DNA from: JBAXEO01 sp963789515
Lineage (GTDB): Bacteria > Actinomycetota > Coriobacteriia > Anaerosomatales > JAAXUF01
DNA length: 64,000 bases
Direction: 5' to 3'
Assembly (NCBI GenBank): GCA_963789515.1
Contig: CAWBKW010000008.1
Coordinates: 50,444-114,443, forward strand
Shown: piece after piece, positions 1-7,245 of the stretch
Layout: each line of letters opens with the position of its first letter
Position numbering within the stretch: the stretch's first letter is position 1
Translations under genes and position numbers: made by a program
Notes under the pieces: model-generated
Seen by the model: only the letters and a program-made list of their open reading frames with translations
The model's database searches: none
Told to the model about the DNA's origin: nothing

Positions 1-1119
1 CCCGGCGAGCCCGCGAACACGCTCATCGACTACTTCGGCGATGACTTCCTCACGATCATCGACGAGAGCCACGTCACAGTTCCGCAGATCCGCGGCATGC
101 ATGAAGGGGACCGCAGCCGCAAGATCACGCTCGTGGAGCACGGGTTCCGGCTTCCGAGCGCACTCGACAACCGACCGCTGCGCTTCGACGAGTTCGAGGC
201 GCGCGTGCCGCAGTTCGTCTACGTCTCGGCGACTCCCGGTGACTACGAGCTCCGGGTGAGCGAGCAGATCGTCGAGCAGATCATCCGGCCCACCGGGCTC
301 GTGGACCCCAAGATCGTCGTTCGGCCCGTCAAGGGTCAGGTCGACGACCTCATGCATGAGATCAAGGGGCGCACCGCGGTGGACGAACGCACCTTGGTGA
401 CCACGCTGACCAAGAAGATGGCCGAGGACCTCACCGACTACCTGTTCGAGCAGGGGATCCGGGTCCGCTACCTGCACTCCGACGTGGCGACGCTCGATCG
501 GGTCGAGATCCTGCGAGATCTGCGCGCAGGGGAGTTCGACGTACTCGTCGGCATCAACCTCCTGCGCGAGGGGCTCGATCTGCCGGAGGTCTCCCTGGTG
601 ACCATCCTCGATGCCGACAAGGAGGGGTTCCTCCGCAACGGCCGTTCGCTCATCCAAACCATCGGACGTGCGGCGCGAAACGTCTCCGGTGAAGTCATCA
701 TGTATGCCGACAAGGTCACCGACTCGATGCGTTTCGCGATCGATGAGACCGACCGCCGCCGTGAGAAGCAGGTCGCATACAACGTCGAGCACGGCATCGA
801 GCCGCAGACGATCCGTAAGGCGATCGCCGACATCGTGCAGTACATGCATGCGGGCGAGACACAGTCGACGACCGCGGTCGAGGCGGCGCGCGAACTCGCC
901 AAGTTGCCGCGTGCCGAGGTGATGCGGCTCATCTCGACGCTTGAGGAGGACATGGCCGAGGCCTCCTCGGCGCTTGACTTCGAATCGGCCGCGAGGCTGC
1001 GCGACCAGGCGGTCAAACTGCGTGCCGAGGTTGAGTCGAGCAGTACCGACGAGGCGCTCTCCCGCCTGAAGAAGGGCGCTCGCAAGGGGAGTGAGTACGG
1101 GCGGCGCAAGCGGCGGTAG
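1..1119 (+). CDS. uvrB: UvrB, excinuclease ABC subunit B (3' part; start lies before the window)
   Basis: The damage-handling helicase-like subunit of nucleotide excision repair; UvrA2B loads it on lesions and UvrC then cuts around it. The reading frame is open from base 1 and carries the UvrB DEAD-like stretch IIDESHVTVPQIRGMH, followed by helicase motifs (GINLLREGLDLPEVSL, QTIGRAARN) and a C-terminal UVR domain (EEDMAEASSALDFESAARLRDQ) that contacts UvrC. About 372 residues are present, roughly the C-terminal 55% of a typical UvrB of about 660-700. uvrA and uvrC lie 13 kb downstream rather than adjacent. Family identity is certain; only the N-terminus is missing. Confidence 0.97.
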   Translation, partial: PGEPANTLIDYFGDDFLTIIDESHVTVPQIRGMHEGDRSRKITLVEHGFRLPSALDNRPLRFDEFEARVPQFVYVSATPGDYELRVSEQIVEQIIRPTGLVDPKIVVRPVKGQVDDLMHEIKGRTAVDERTLVTTLTKKMAEDLTDYLFEQGIRVRYLHSDVATLDRVEILRDLRAGEFDVLVGINLLREGLDLPEVSLVTILDADKEGFLRNGRSLIQTIGRAARNVSGEVIMYADKVTDSMRFAIDETDRRREKQVAYNVEHGIEPQTIRKAIADIVQYMHAGETQSTTAVEAARELAKLPRAEVMRLISTLEEDMAEASSALDFESAARLRDQAVKLRAEVESSSTDEALSRLKKGARKGSEYGRRKRR

Positions 1120-1158
1120 GGTGTCCGTGCGGCCCCGATGCGTGCGATTGAGTGACGG

Positions 1159-1187
1159 TTGCACCCCGCATCTCGCGGGCGTATGCT
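1159..1187 (+). promoter_or_regulatory. Promoter of the ArsR-zntA operon, probably giving a leaderless transcript
   Basis: TTGCAC at 1159-1164 and TATGCT at 1182-1187 are separated by 17 bases, a good sigma-70-type promoter. The predicted transcription start, 6-7 bases past the -10, falls on or next to the ATG at 1194. No ribosome binding site precedes that ATG. A leaderless mRNA, common in actinobacteria, explains both facts. Confidence 0.6.
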
Positions 1188-1190
1188 CGG

Positions 1191-1212
1191 TATATGAGCA
1201 GTCACTCAGATA
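1191..1212 (+). promoter_or_regulatory. Putative metal-repressor operator over the start codon
   Basis: An imperfect inverted repeat, TATATGAGC then four bases then ACTCAGATA, spans the transcription start and first codons of the ArsR-family gene. It resembles the 12-2-12 type sites of SmtB/CadC repressors, which typically sit over the promoter or start of a metal efflux operon. Binding by the adjacent gene product is inferred. Confidence 0.45.
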
Positions 1213-1613
1213 GTTCCTCCGAGTATCCCCGCATCGATCCACCCGTTGGCACCGATGCAGAGTGCTCGGCAGTCGTACTTGACCCGACCGCGGTCGGCCG
1301 AGTCCGAACCCGGCTGTCAGATGATGAGCGCATCGAGCAGGCGGCCGCCATCTTCTCGGCGCTCGCGGATCCGACCCGTGTTCGGATTCTCGAGGCACTC
1401 GGTATCGAGGAGCTGTGCGTGTGCGACCTGGCAGCCGTGTGCGGGATCAGCCAGTCGGGCGTGAGCCACCAGTTGCGCCTTCTTCGCGACCTGCGGTTGG
1501 TGACCTACCGGCGGGAAGGGAACCGGGCGGTCTACAGACCGGCTGACGGCCACGTGCAGACGCTGCTTTCGCAGGGCCTCGAGCACGCCGGAGAGACCGC
1601 GGATTCGTCGTGA
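1194..1613 (+). CDS. ArsR/SmtB/CadC-family metal-sensing repressor
   Basis: A winged-helix repressor of 139 residues that should release DNA when it binds Zn, Cd or Pb and so derepress the adjoining efflux ATPase. The recognition-helix region ELCVCDLAAVCGISQSGVSH carries the CadC-type Cys-x-Cys pair. The C-terminal helix has D-x-H, then 10 residues, H, two residues, E (DGHVQTLLSQGLEHAGE), the alpha-5 zinc site of SmtB/CzrA, so both classical sites appear present. An in-frame start at 1152 was rejected because it lies upstream of the predicted transcription start; ATG 1194 fits a leaderless mRNA. The stop overlaps the ATPase start, indicating translational coupling. Confidence 0.88.
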   Translation: MSSHSDSSSEYPRIDPPVGTDAECSAVVLDPTAVGRVRTRLSDDERIEQAAAIFSALADPTRVRILEALGIEELCVCDLAAVCGISQSGVSHQLRLLRDLRLVTYRREGNRAVYRPADGHVQTLLSQGLEHAGETADSS

Positions 1614-3817
1614 GCGAGTCAGGGACCGCGGCACACGCGACCTGGCGAGTGACAGGTCTGGACTGCCCCGACTGTGCGGGCACGCTCAACAAGGCGCTCG
1701 AGCTGATCCCCGGCGTGACGTGCGCCGACCTGAACTACGCAAGCGGATTGCTGCTCATCGACTACCGCTCGACTCTGGATCCTCGCTCCGCGGTCGTCGA
1801 GGCGGTACTGAGCGGAGGTTACGGGTTGGTGCCCGCCGAGGGTGCCGGTGACGCGGTCATCCGTGCGCAGAGCCGCTGGATTCGCCACCGCACGACCGTG
1901 GCGGTGGTGGGATCGGGAGTGGCCGGCGCCGCAGGGTGGTCGGTATCCGCTCTCACCGCGGCCGGGCTGGTCGCGGCAGGCGTCGGAGGTGTCCTGTCGG
2001 TCGCCTTCTATCTCGCGGCGGTCGGGTTCGGCCTCGTCCTGCTCCTGCCTCGCGCGATGACCTCCCTGCGTGCACGCAGCGTGGACATGAACGCCCTCAT
2101 GGTCATCGCTGTAGCGGGTGCGGTGGCTCTGGGGGAGTACTCGGAGGCGGCAGCGGTCGTGTTTCTCTTCGCGATCGGGGGGTGGCTCGAGTCGCGGGCG
2201 GTGGCGAGGACCCGGGGTTCGATCCGTGCACTCATGGAACTGGCGCCGGCGGTGGCCCGTGTGCGCCGCGGCGGGGCGATCATCGAAACCACTCCCGGCG
2301 ATGTGGTGCTCGGCGAGACCGTCATCGTGCGGCCCGGCGAGCGGTTCCCGCTGGACGGCGTCGTCTCGACCGGGACGTCGGCCGCCGATGAGGCCGCCAT
2401 CACCGGGGAGTCGGTGCCGGTGGACAAGGGCCCTGGAGATCGGGCATTCGCGGGATCGCTGAACACCATCGGGTTGCTCGAGGTGACGGTGACAGCACCG
2501 GCGAGCGACTCGACGCTCGCCCGCATCGTCTACCTCGTCGAGGAAGCGGCCGCCGCGAAGGCCCCCACGCAGCTCCTGGTCGACCGGTTCAGCCGCGTCT
2601 ACACTCCTGCCGTCGTCGCGCTTGCGGTTGCGGTGTGGGTCGTCCCGGTGGTGGTCACGGGCGCGGTGAGAGACCCGGCGGCGTGGAGCGAGTGGCTGTC
2701 CCGAGCGCTCGTAGTGCTGGTCACGGCGTGCCCGTGCGCGCTCGTCATCTCGACGCCGGTCGCGCTCGTGAGTGCCATCAGCAGGGCCGCCCGTGCCGGC
2801 GTTCTGGTCAAGGGTGGCGCATTTCTCGAACTCGCGGCGAGAACGCGGGCGGTCGCCTTCGACAAGACGGGTACGCTCACGACCGGTCGGCTCGACGTGG
2901 TCCGCGCACACGCTATCTCCGGATGGGACCCGCTGGAGGTCGCTCGCCTGGCCGCCTCGCTCGAAGCACATTCAGCGCACCCCCTGGCACGCGCCGTCGT
3001 GCAGGACGCCGAGGCCCGAGGCCTGGAACCTGATCGTGTGGAAGAGCTGACCGAGCTGCCCGGTCGCGGCGTGAGTGGGTTGTCGCAGGGCAGGCAGGTC
3101 GCCTTGGTGAGCCCCGCGTTCGCGGGAGAGATGTCGATGCTCGGCGACTCGCTGGCCGAGCGGATCGACTCGGCTGAGGCCGATGGCCTGACGGTGCTCG
3201 TGCTCGTCGTCGACGGCGTGGCGGTCGGGTTCCTCGGTGTGTCCGACGAGTGGAGGCCCGAATCGCGCGCTGTCGTGCACGCGCTTCGCGACGGGGGCGT
3301 TGAACACACCGCGCTGCTCACCGGGGACAACGAGAGGACCGCCGCGGCGGTGGCGGGTCGGGCTGGGGTATCGGCGTTTCAGGCCCGGTTGCTTCCCCAG
3401 GACAAGGTCGATGCGGTCGCGAGGCTGAGGTCCCGCTACGGGGTCGTCGCGATGGTCGGCGATGGCGTGAACGACGCTCCCGCGCTCGCGACCGCCGATG
3501 TCGGCATCGCCATGGGAGCCGCCGGAAGCGATACCGCGCTGGAGGCTGCGGACGTGGCATTGATGGCGGACGACCTGTCGGCGCTGCCGGGCTTCTTCGC
3601 GCTCGGGCGGGCAACGGTCGCTGTGATCAAGCAGAACATCACGTTCTCTCTTGTCATCAAGATGGTCGTGCTCATCGCTGCGGTCGCCGGCAGAGCGAAC
3701 CTGTGGCTCGCCGTGTTCGCCGATACGGGCGTGGCACTTCTGGTCATACTGAACTCGATGAGGCTTCTGGGCGGTTCCTGGTCGGGAACCACGAACCTTC
3801 CCCAGAAGCCCGAATAG
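1610..3817 (+). CDS. zntA: P1B-type heavy-metal efflux ATPase (Zn/Cd/Pb, ZntA/CadA-like)
   Basis: An inner-membrane pump of 735 residues exporting divalent soft metals at the cost of ATP. An N-terminal HMA domain has the metal motif GLDCPDC (Cys19, Cys22). The transmembrane Cys-Pro-Cys at about 374-376 marks P1B pumps; the phosphorylated Asp is in DKTGT (about 418) and the hinge is GDGVNDAPAL. A Zn/Cd/Pb substrate (P1B-2) rather than Cu is inferred from the CadC/SmtB-type repressor encoded just upstream. The GTG start overlaps the repressor stop as GTGA. Regulation is expected through the upstream operator. Confidence 0.93.
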   Translation: MSESGTAAHATWRVTGLDCPDCAGTLNKALELIPGVTCADLNYASGLLLIDYRSTLDPRSAVVEAVLSGGYGLVPAEGAGDAVIRAQSRWIRHRTTVAVVGSGVAGAAGWSVSALTAAGLVAAGVGGVLSVAFYLAAVGFGLVLLLPRAMTSLRARSVDMNALMVIAVAGAVALGEYSEAAAVVFLFAIGGWLESRAVARTRGSIRALMELAPAVARVRRGGAIIETTPGDVVLGETVIVRPGERFPLDGVVSTGTSAADEAAITGESVPVDKGPGDRAFAGSLNTIGLLEVTVTAPASDSTLARIVYLVEEAAAAKAPTQLLVDRFSRVYTPAVVALAVAVWVVPVVVTGAVRDPAAWSEWLSRALVVLVTACPCALVISTPVALVSAISRAARAGVLVKGGAFLELAARTRAVAFDKTGTLTTGRLDVVRAHAISGWDPLEVARLAASLEAHSAHPLARAVVQDAEARGLEPDRVEELTELPGRGVSGLSQGRQVALVSPAFAGEMSMLGDSLAERIDSAEADGLTVLVLVVDGVAVGFLGVSDEWRPESRAVVHALRDGGVEHTALLTGDNERTAAAVAGRAGVSAFQARLLPQDKVDAVARLRSRYGVVAMVGDGVNDAPALATADVGIAMGAAGSDTALEAADVALMADDLSALPGFFALGRATVAVIKQNITFSLVIKMVVLIAAVAGRANLWLAVFADTGVALLVILNSMRLLGGSWSGTTNLPQKPE

Positions 3818-3837
3818 AGACGGAGAGGGGCGGCCGC

Positions 3838-4209
3838 GTGGCAGACAACGAGGACTTCATGCGCTTCCTGGCGAGTTGGGCGCTCGTGCACGAGACCGCC
3901 GACGAGGGATGGAAGGCCGCGGTCACGCGCGGCGCCGATCAGGAGCCCGGCGGTATGGACGCCGGCCCGGAGGCGTTCGTCGATGGCCTCTCGGCGCTCA
4001 TCGCCGAGCGCAAGGAACGGCTCAAGGCCGAACTCGCCGCCGGCTCTCAGGGTGGCGATTCGCGCAGTGACGTCGCCGAGCACCTCGACGAGCTGCGCTT
4101 CGAGGTCGCCGAGCTGCGAGGCCGCTTCGAGTCCATGCAGGCCTCGCTCGATGCGATTCTTGAGCGCACTCGGAGCGACCGGCCCGGTGGATCCTCCGGC
4201 GAGGTGTAG
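3838..4209 (+). CDS. Small coiled-coil protein upstream of an ABC1 kinase
   Basis: A 123-residue soluble protein that I do not recognise. The N-terminal part is acidic and aromatic (DNEDFMRFLASWALVHETAD); the second half is predicted helical and heptad-like (HLDELRFEVAELRGRFESMQ), suggesting a coiled coil, with a Gly/Ser-rich tail. GTG 3838 is chosen because GAGAGG lies just upstream and the longer frame would run far into zntA. It ends 4 bases before the ABC1 kinase start, so the two are probably co-translated and may function together, for example as a scaffold. That is inference from position only. Confidence 0.6.
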   Translation: MADNEDFMRFLASWALVHETADEGWKAAVTRGADQEPGGMDAGPEAFVDGLSALIAERKERLKAELAAGSQGGDSRSDVAEHLDELRFEVAELRGRFESMQASLDAILERTRSDRPGGSSGEV

Positions 4210-4213
4210 CGGC

Positions 4214-5568
4214 GTGGCATCGCGCGGGCTGCAGATCGCGGGGGTGGCGGTGCGTCGCGGCTCCGCGGCCCTTCTGGGTGCGCGCTTCGGGTTGGCGCCC
4301 GCGCACGTCAGGCGCTCGTCGACGGCCCGGCAACTCCGAGCGGCCTTCGAGGAGCTCGGTCCCGCGTGGATCAAGCTCGGGCAGATGATCTCCGTGCGGC
4401 CGGACCTCTTTCCCGCCGAATGGGTCTTTGAGCTGGGAGCGCTGCAGGACAACGTGGCACCGCTACCCGCGCGTGCGATCAGGAGGCTCATCGAGAGCGA
4501 GTTCGGCCACGCACCCGAGGCGCTGTTCGCCTCCTTCGACGACTCACCGGTCGCTTCGGCGTCGATCGCCCAGGTGCATCGAGCCGTGCTCGCGCGCGAG
4601 TATCGGCCCGTGGTGGGATCTCCGCTCCCCGCAGGGACGGTTCTGGCCGTGAAGGTGGTGCGGCCGGGCGTCGAAGAGTCGATACTGCGCGACGTGCAGG
4701 CAGCGAGGCCGGTGATCGAGCGGCTCGCGAAGTTCGGCGCCGTGCAGCGGTTCAACCTGCCGGCGCTGCTGGAGGAGTTCTCGGCGTCACTTGCGAGCGA
4801 ATGTGATCTGCGCAACGAGGCGCGGATGGCCGACCGCTTCGCCTTCGACTTCCGCGATGACGCGCTTGTCATGGTCCCGCGCGTCGTCTGGCCACTGACT
4901 TCGAAGCGGGTGATGACGACGGAGTTCGTCGAAGGCTGGCGGCTCTCAGACATCGACGACGCCGCGCGCGAAGGCATCGACGGCAGAGCGCTGGCCGTGC
5001 ACGGCGCCGACGTGTTCATGCGGGGCGTCATGGTGCTCGGCCGCTACCACGCCGACCTGCACCCGGCCAACGTCTTCGTGACCCCTGACGGCCGGATATG
5101 CTACCTGGACTTCGGCATCGTGGGACGAACGGTCCCCGCTCAGCGCGAGGCCATCGCGCAGGTTCTGGCCGCCACCGTCTACGGTGATGCCGACCGGGCG
5201 CTCCGCTACTCTGCCGAGCTCGGTCTGTGCGTTCCGCCGGAAAGGCCGACGAGGTTCGGGAGAAGGTCGCCCTCCTGATGGCCGAGACGCTCGGCTCGTC
5301 CCCGCGAGACGTCAAGGGATTCGCTACCGGGTTTCTCGGCATCATGAACGACGTGCGCGTCGCGATCCCCGTCGGCTACGGCCTGCTGATCAAGGCGCTC
5401 GTCACGGTGGAGGGCGTTGCACGGGCGATCTACCCGGATATCGACATCACTGAGGCGGCGCGGCCCTTCGCCACCACGCTCATCGCGCAGCAGATGCTTC
5501 GGCCCGAGCGGCTCGCCGAGCGCGTGCCGGCCGCGCTGCGGGCCGCACTGCGGGAACTCTCGTCGTAG
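4214..5568 (+). pseudogene. ABC1/UbiB-family atypical kinase, interrupted by one frameshift
   Basis: An ABC1 (AarF/UbiB/ADCK) protein kinase-like ATPase; the family supports quinone or lipid metabolism at membranes. Visible are the KxGQ helix (PAWIKLGQMISVRPDLF), the Ala-rich loop (SASIAQVH), the catalytic-loop equivalent HADLHPANVF and DFG in YLDFGIVG. The frame breaks near 5241: one reading ends in LCVPPE and the next resumes as KADEVREKVALLM. Restoring one base after GA at 5240-5241 gives an uninterrupted protein of about 451 residues ending at 5568. I regard this as a probable sequence error rather than decay, because both halves are well conserved. A second ABC1 gene lies at 34469-36139. 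Confidence 0.8.
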
Positions 5569-5602
5569 GGAGCCTCGTGCCCCGGCATGGGCCGCTTCGA
5601 AC

Positions 5603-6430
5603 TCAGGTGAGATCGGGAGCCACGACCTGCCGGGGGAGGACCTCGTTCATCGATCCGGTCCGATACCCGTCGAGGTCGAGCGAGGCGTAGGAGAACCCGG
5701 CCGAGCGGACCTCGGACGCGATCCGCTCGCGCAGGTCCCAGGCGTTCTGCAGCTCCTCGGGTGCTATCTCGATGCGTGCCACCGGGCCGTGGGAGCGAAC
5801 CCGGAACTGAGAAAGGCCGAGTTCGCGCAGCGACCGCTCGGCGGCCGAGACGCGGGCGAGGCCATCATCGGTGATGCGTTCCCCGTACGGGAACCTCGAG
5901 GCGAAGCAGGCCATCGAAGGCTTGTTCCAGTTGGGCAGTCCGAGCTCGCGCGCCAACTCGCGAATCTCAGGCTTGGTGAGTCCGACCATGGCCAAGGGGC
6001 TCAGCACCCCGAGCTCAGACGCCGCCCTGCGTCCCGGACGGTGATCCGAGAGGTCGTCGTGGTTGCTTCCGTCAACGACCTGCGTGAGTCCCCGTGTCTC
6101 AGCGACTCTGATCAGCAGGCCGAAGAGCTCGCTCTTGCAGTGATAGCAGCGCTCGGACGTGTTCGCGGTGAAGTTGGGGTCAGCCAGCTCGCACGACTCC
6201 ACCTCGATGAGCCGGAATCCCAACTGCGCTGCGAGGAGCCGCGCGCCGCTAGTCTCGGTGTCGGGGTAGGTGTCGGAGGTAGCCAAGACAGCGCAGCAGC
6301 GGTCGCCGAGGACCGCGTGGGCAGCGAACGCCAGAAGGGTCGAATCGATGCCGCCGGAGTAGGCGACGAGGACGCTTTCGAGTCCGTTGAGGAGCTCGAT
6401 CAGTGCGTCGTACTTCTCGGCGGCTGGCAA
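5603..6430 (-). CDS. larE: LarE-type ATP-dependent sacrificial sulfur transferase
   Basis: A PP-loop enzyme of 275 residues. LarE adenylates and thiolates the pyridinium dicarboxylate precursor of the nickel-pincer cofactor, giving up its own cysteine sulfur. Seen here: the PP-loop YSGGIDSTLLAF, a CYHCK motif, and KPSMACFASRFPYG containing the Cys equivalent to the sulfur donor in LarE. No larA, larB or larC lies nearby. TTG 6430 is chosen because GGGGGGAG precedes it by 5 bases and a TATACT element lies between it and the longer alternative start at 6523. Neighbouring NAD synthase/ExsB-like enzymes share the fold, but CxxC plus CFASR favours LarE. Confidence 0.85.
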   Translation of the reverse strand: MPAAEKYDALIELLNGLESVLVAYSGGIDSTLLAFAAHAVLGDRCCAVLATSDTYPDTETSGARLLAAQLGFRLIEVESCELADPNFTANTSERCYHCKSELFGLLIRVAETRGLTQVVDGSNHDDLSDHRPGRRAASELGVLSPLAMVGLTKPEIRELARELGLPNWNKPSMACFASRFPYGERITDDGLARVSAAERSLRELGLSQFRVRSHGPVARIEIAPEELQNAWDLRERIASEVRSAGFSYASLDLDGYRTGSMNEVLPRQVVAPDLT

Positions 6431-6458
6431 ACCGGCTCCCCCCTCGATCGGAGAGACG

Positions 6459-6464
6459 AGTATA
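6459..6464 (-). promoter_or_regulatory. -10 element of larE
   Basis: TATACT on the minus strand about 30 bases upstream of the TTG start of larE. The -35 region is poorly matched. Its position rules out the longer start at 6523 if this promoter is the one used. Confidence 0.4.
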
Positions 6465-6541
6465 CCCTGCGGATTCGCTCGACAGCGTCTCGGTGCGGGG
6501 GTCGTTCCGGCACGGGGTCCCAAGCCCCGCGTCTGACGCGT

Positions 6542-7102
6542 CTAGAACCCGGGCTGTGCGGATGCGTCCCAGGGTTCCTCGGAGCATCCGGCGGCGAGGT
6601 TCTCGAACCGCGCCGCCGCGTAGAGCGCGTCGGATGTCCGATTCACGAAGGACAACACCCGAGGGTCGACGGGTTCCGCAGCTGCGAGCGCGACCAGACG
6701 GCGCTCGGCTCGGCGGGTGATCGAACGCGCGAGGTGCAGGTGCGTGGCGGATTCAACGCCCGCCTCCAGCACGAACCCGGTCCACGGTCCGGTTCGATCG
6801 CCAAGGCGATCGATGGCGCGCTCAAGCGCGGCTATGTCTTCGTCTGTGACGCTGACCGACCCGGCAGCATCACCATGGCCGGCGCCCGCGGTGATGGCTG
6901 CGCAGCTCATGAGTCGCTGCTGGACGAAGCGCAGCAGGGCGGCTACATCGGGGTCGCTGACCGCGGTCCGGGCGAGCCCGATCGCGCAGCCCGCCTCATC
7001 GATGGTGCCATACGCCTCGACCCGCAGCGCATCCTTGCGCACGCGCGATCCGTCTGCGAGCGAGGTGTCGCCGGTGTCGCCACGGCGCGTATAGATGCTC
7101 AT
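6542..7102 (-). CDS. PduO-type corrinoid adenosyltransferase
   Basis: ATP:cob(I)alamin adenosyltransferase, 186 residues, the last step making coenzyme B12. The ATP-binding signature YTRRGDTGDTSL is at the N-terminus, followed by RVEAYGTIDE and the C-terminal VNRTSDALYAAARFEN, all standard for the PduO/MMAB fold. ATG 7102 has GAGGAG six bases upstream; the reading frame extends further but without a signal. B12 use is also implied by the B12-binding radical SAM protein at 37184. It sits 111 bases downstream of larE on the same strand, facing away from any riboswitch-like leader. Confidence 0.93.
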   Translation of the reverse strand: MSIYTRRGDTGDTSLADGSRVRKDALRVEAYGTIDEAGCAIGLARTAVSDPDVAALLRFVQQRLMSCAAITAGAGHGDAAGSVSVTDEDIAALERAIDRLGDRTGPWTGFVLEAGVESATHLHLARSITRRAERRLVALAAAEPVDPRVLSFVNRTSDALYAAARFENLAAGCSEEPWDASAQPGF

Positions 7103-7245
7103 GGTGTGCTCCTCAAGGACGTCCAAGACACGGTCGAGAGAACCGCAGTGAGACACCAGGATCAGCACGCGAGACGGTTCGGTCGCTCGTGGAACGAATC
7201 CCTGGTCGTCAGTGGCGACGTGCAGGCCGCCGACTCCGGCAAGAC

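Noticed and set aside
1619..2971. Long minus-strand frame opposite zntA
   Set aside because: Typical high-GC shadow: charged, low-complexity product with no motifs and no start signal.
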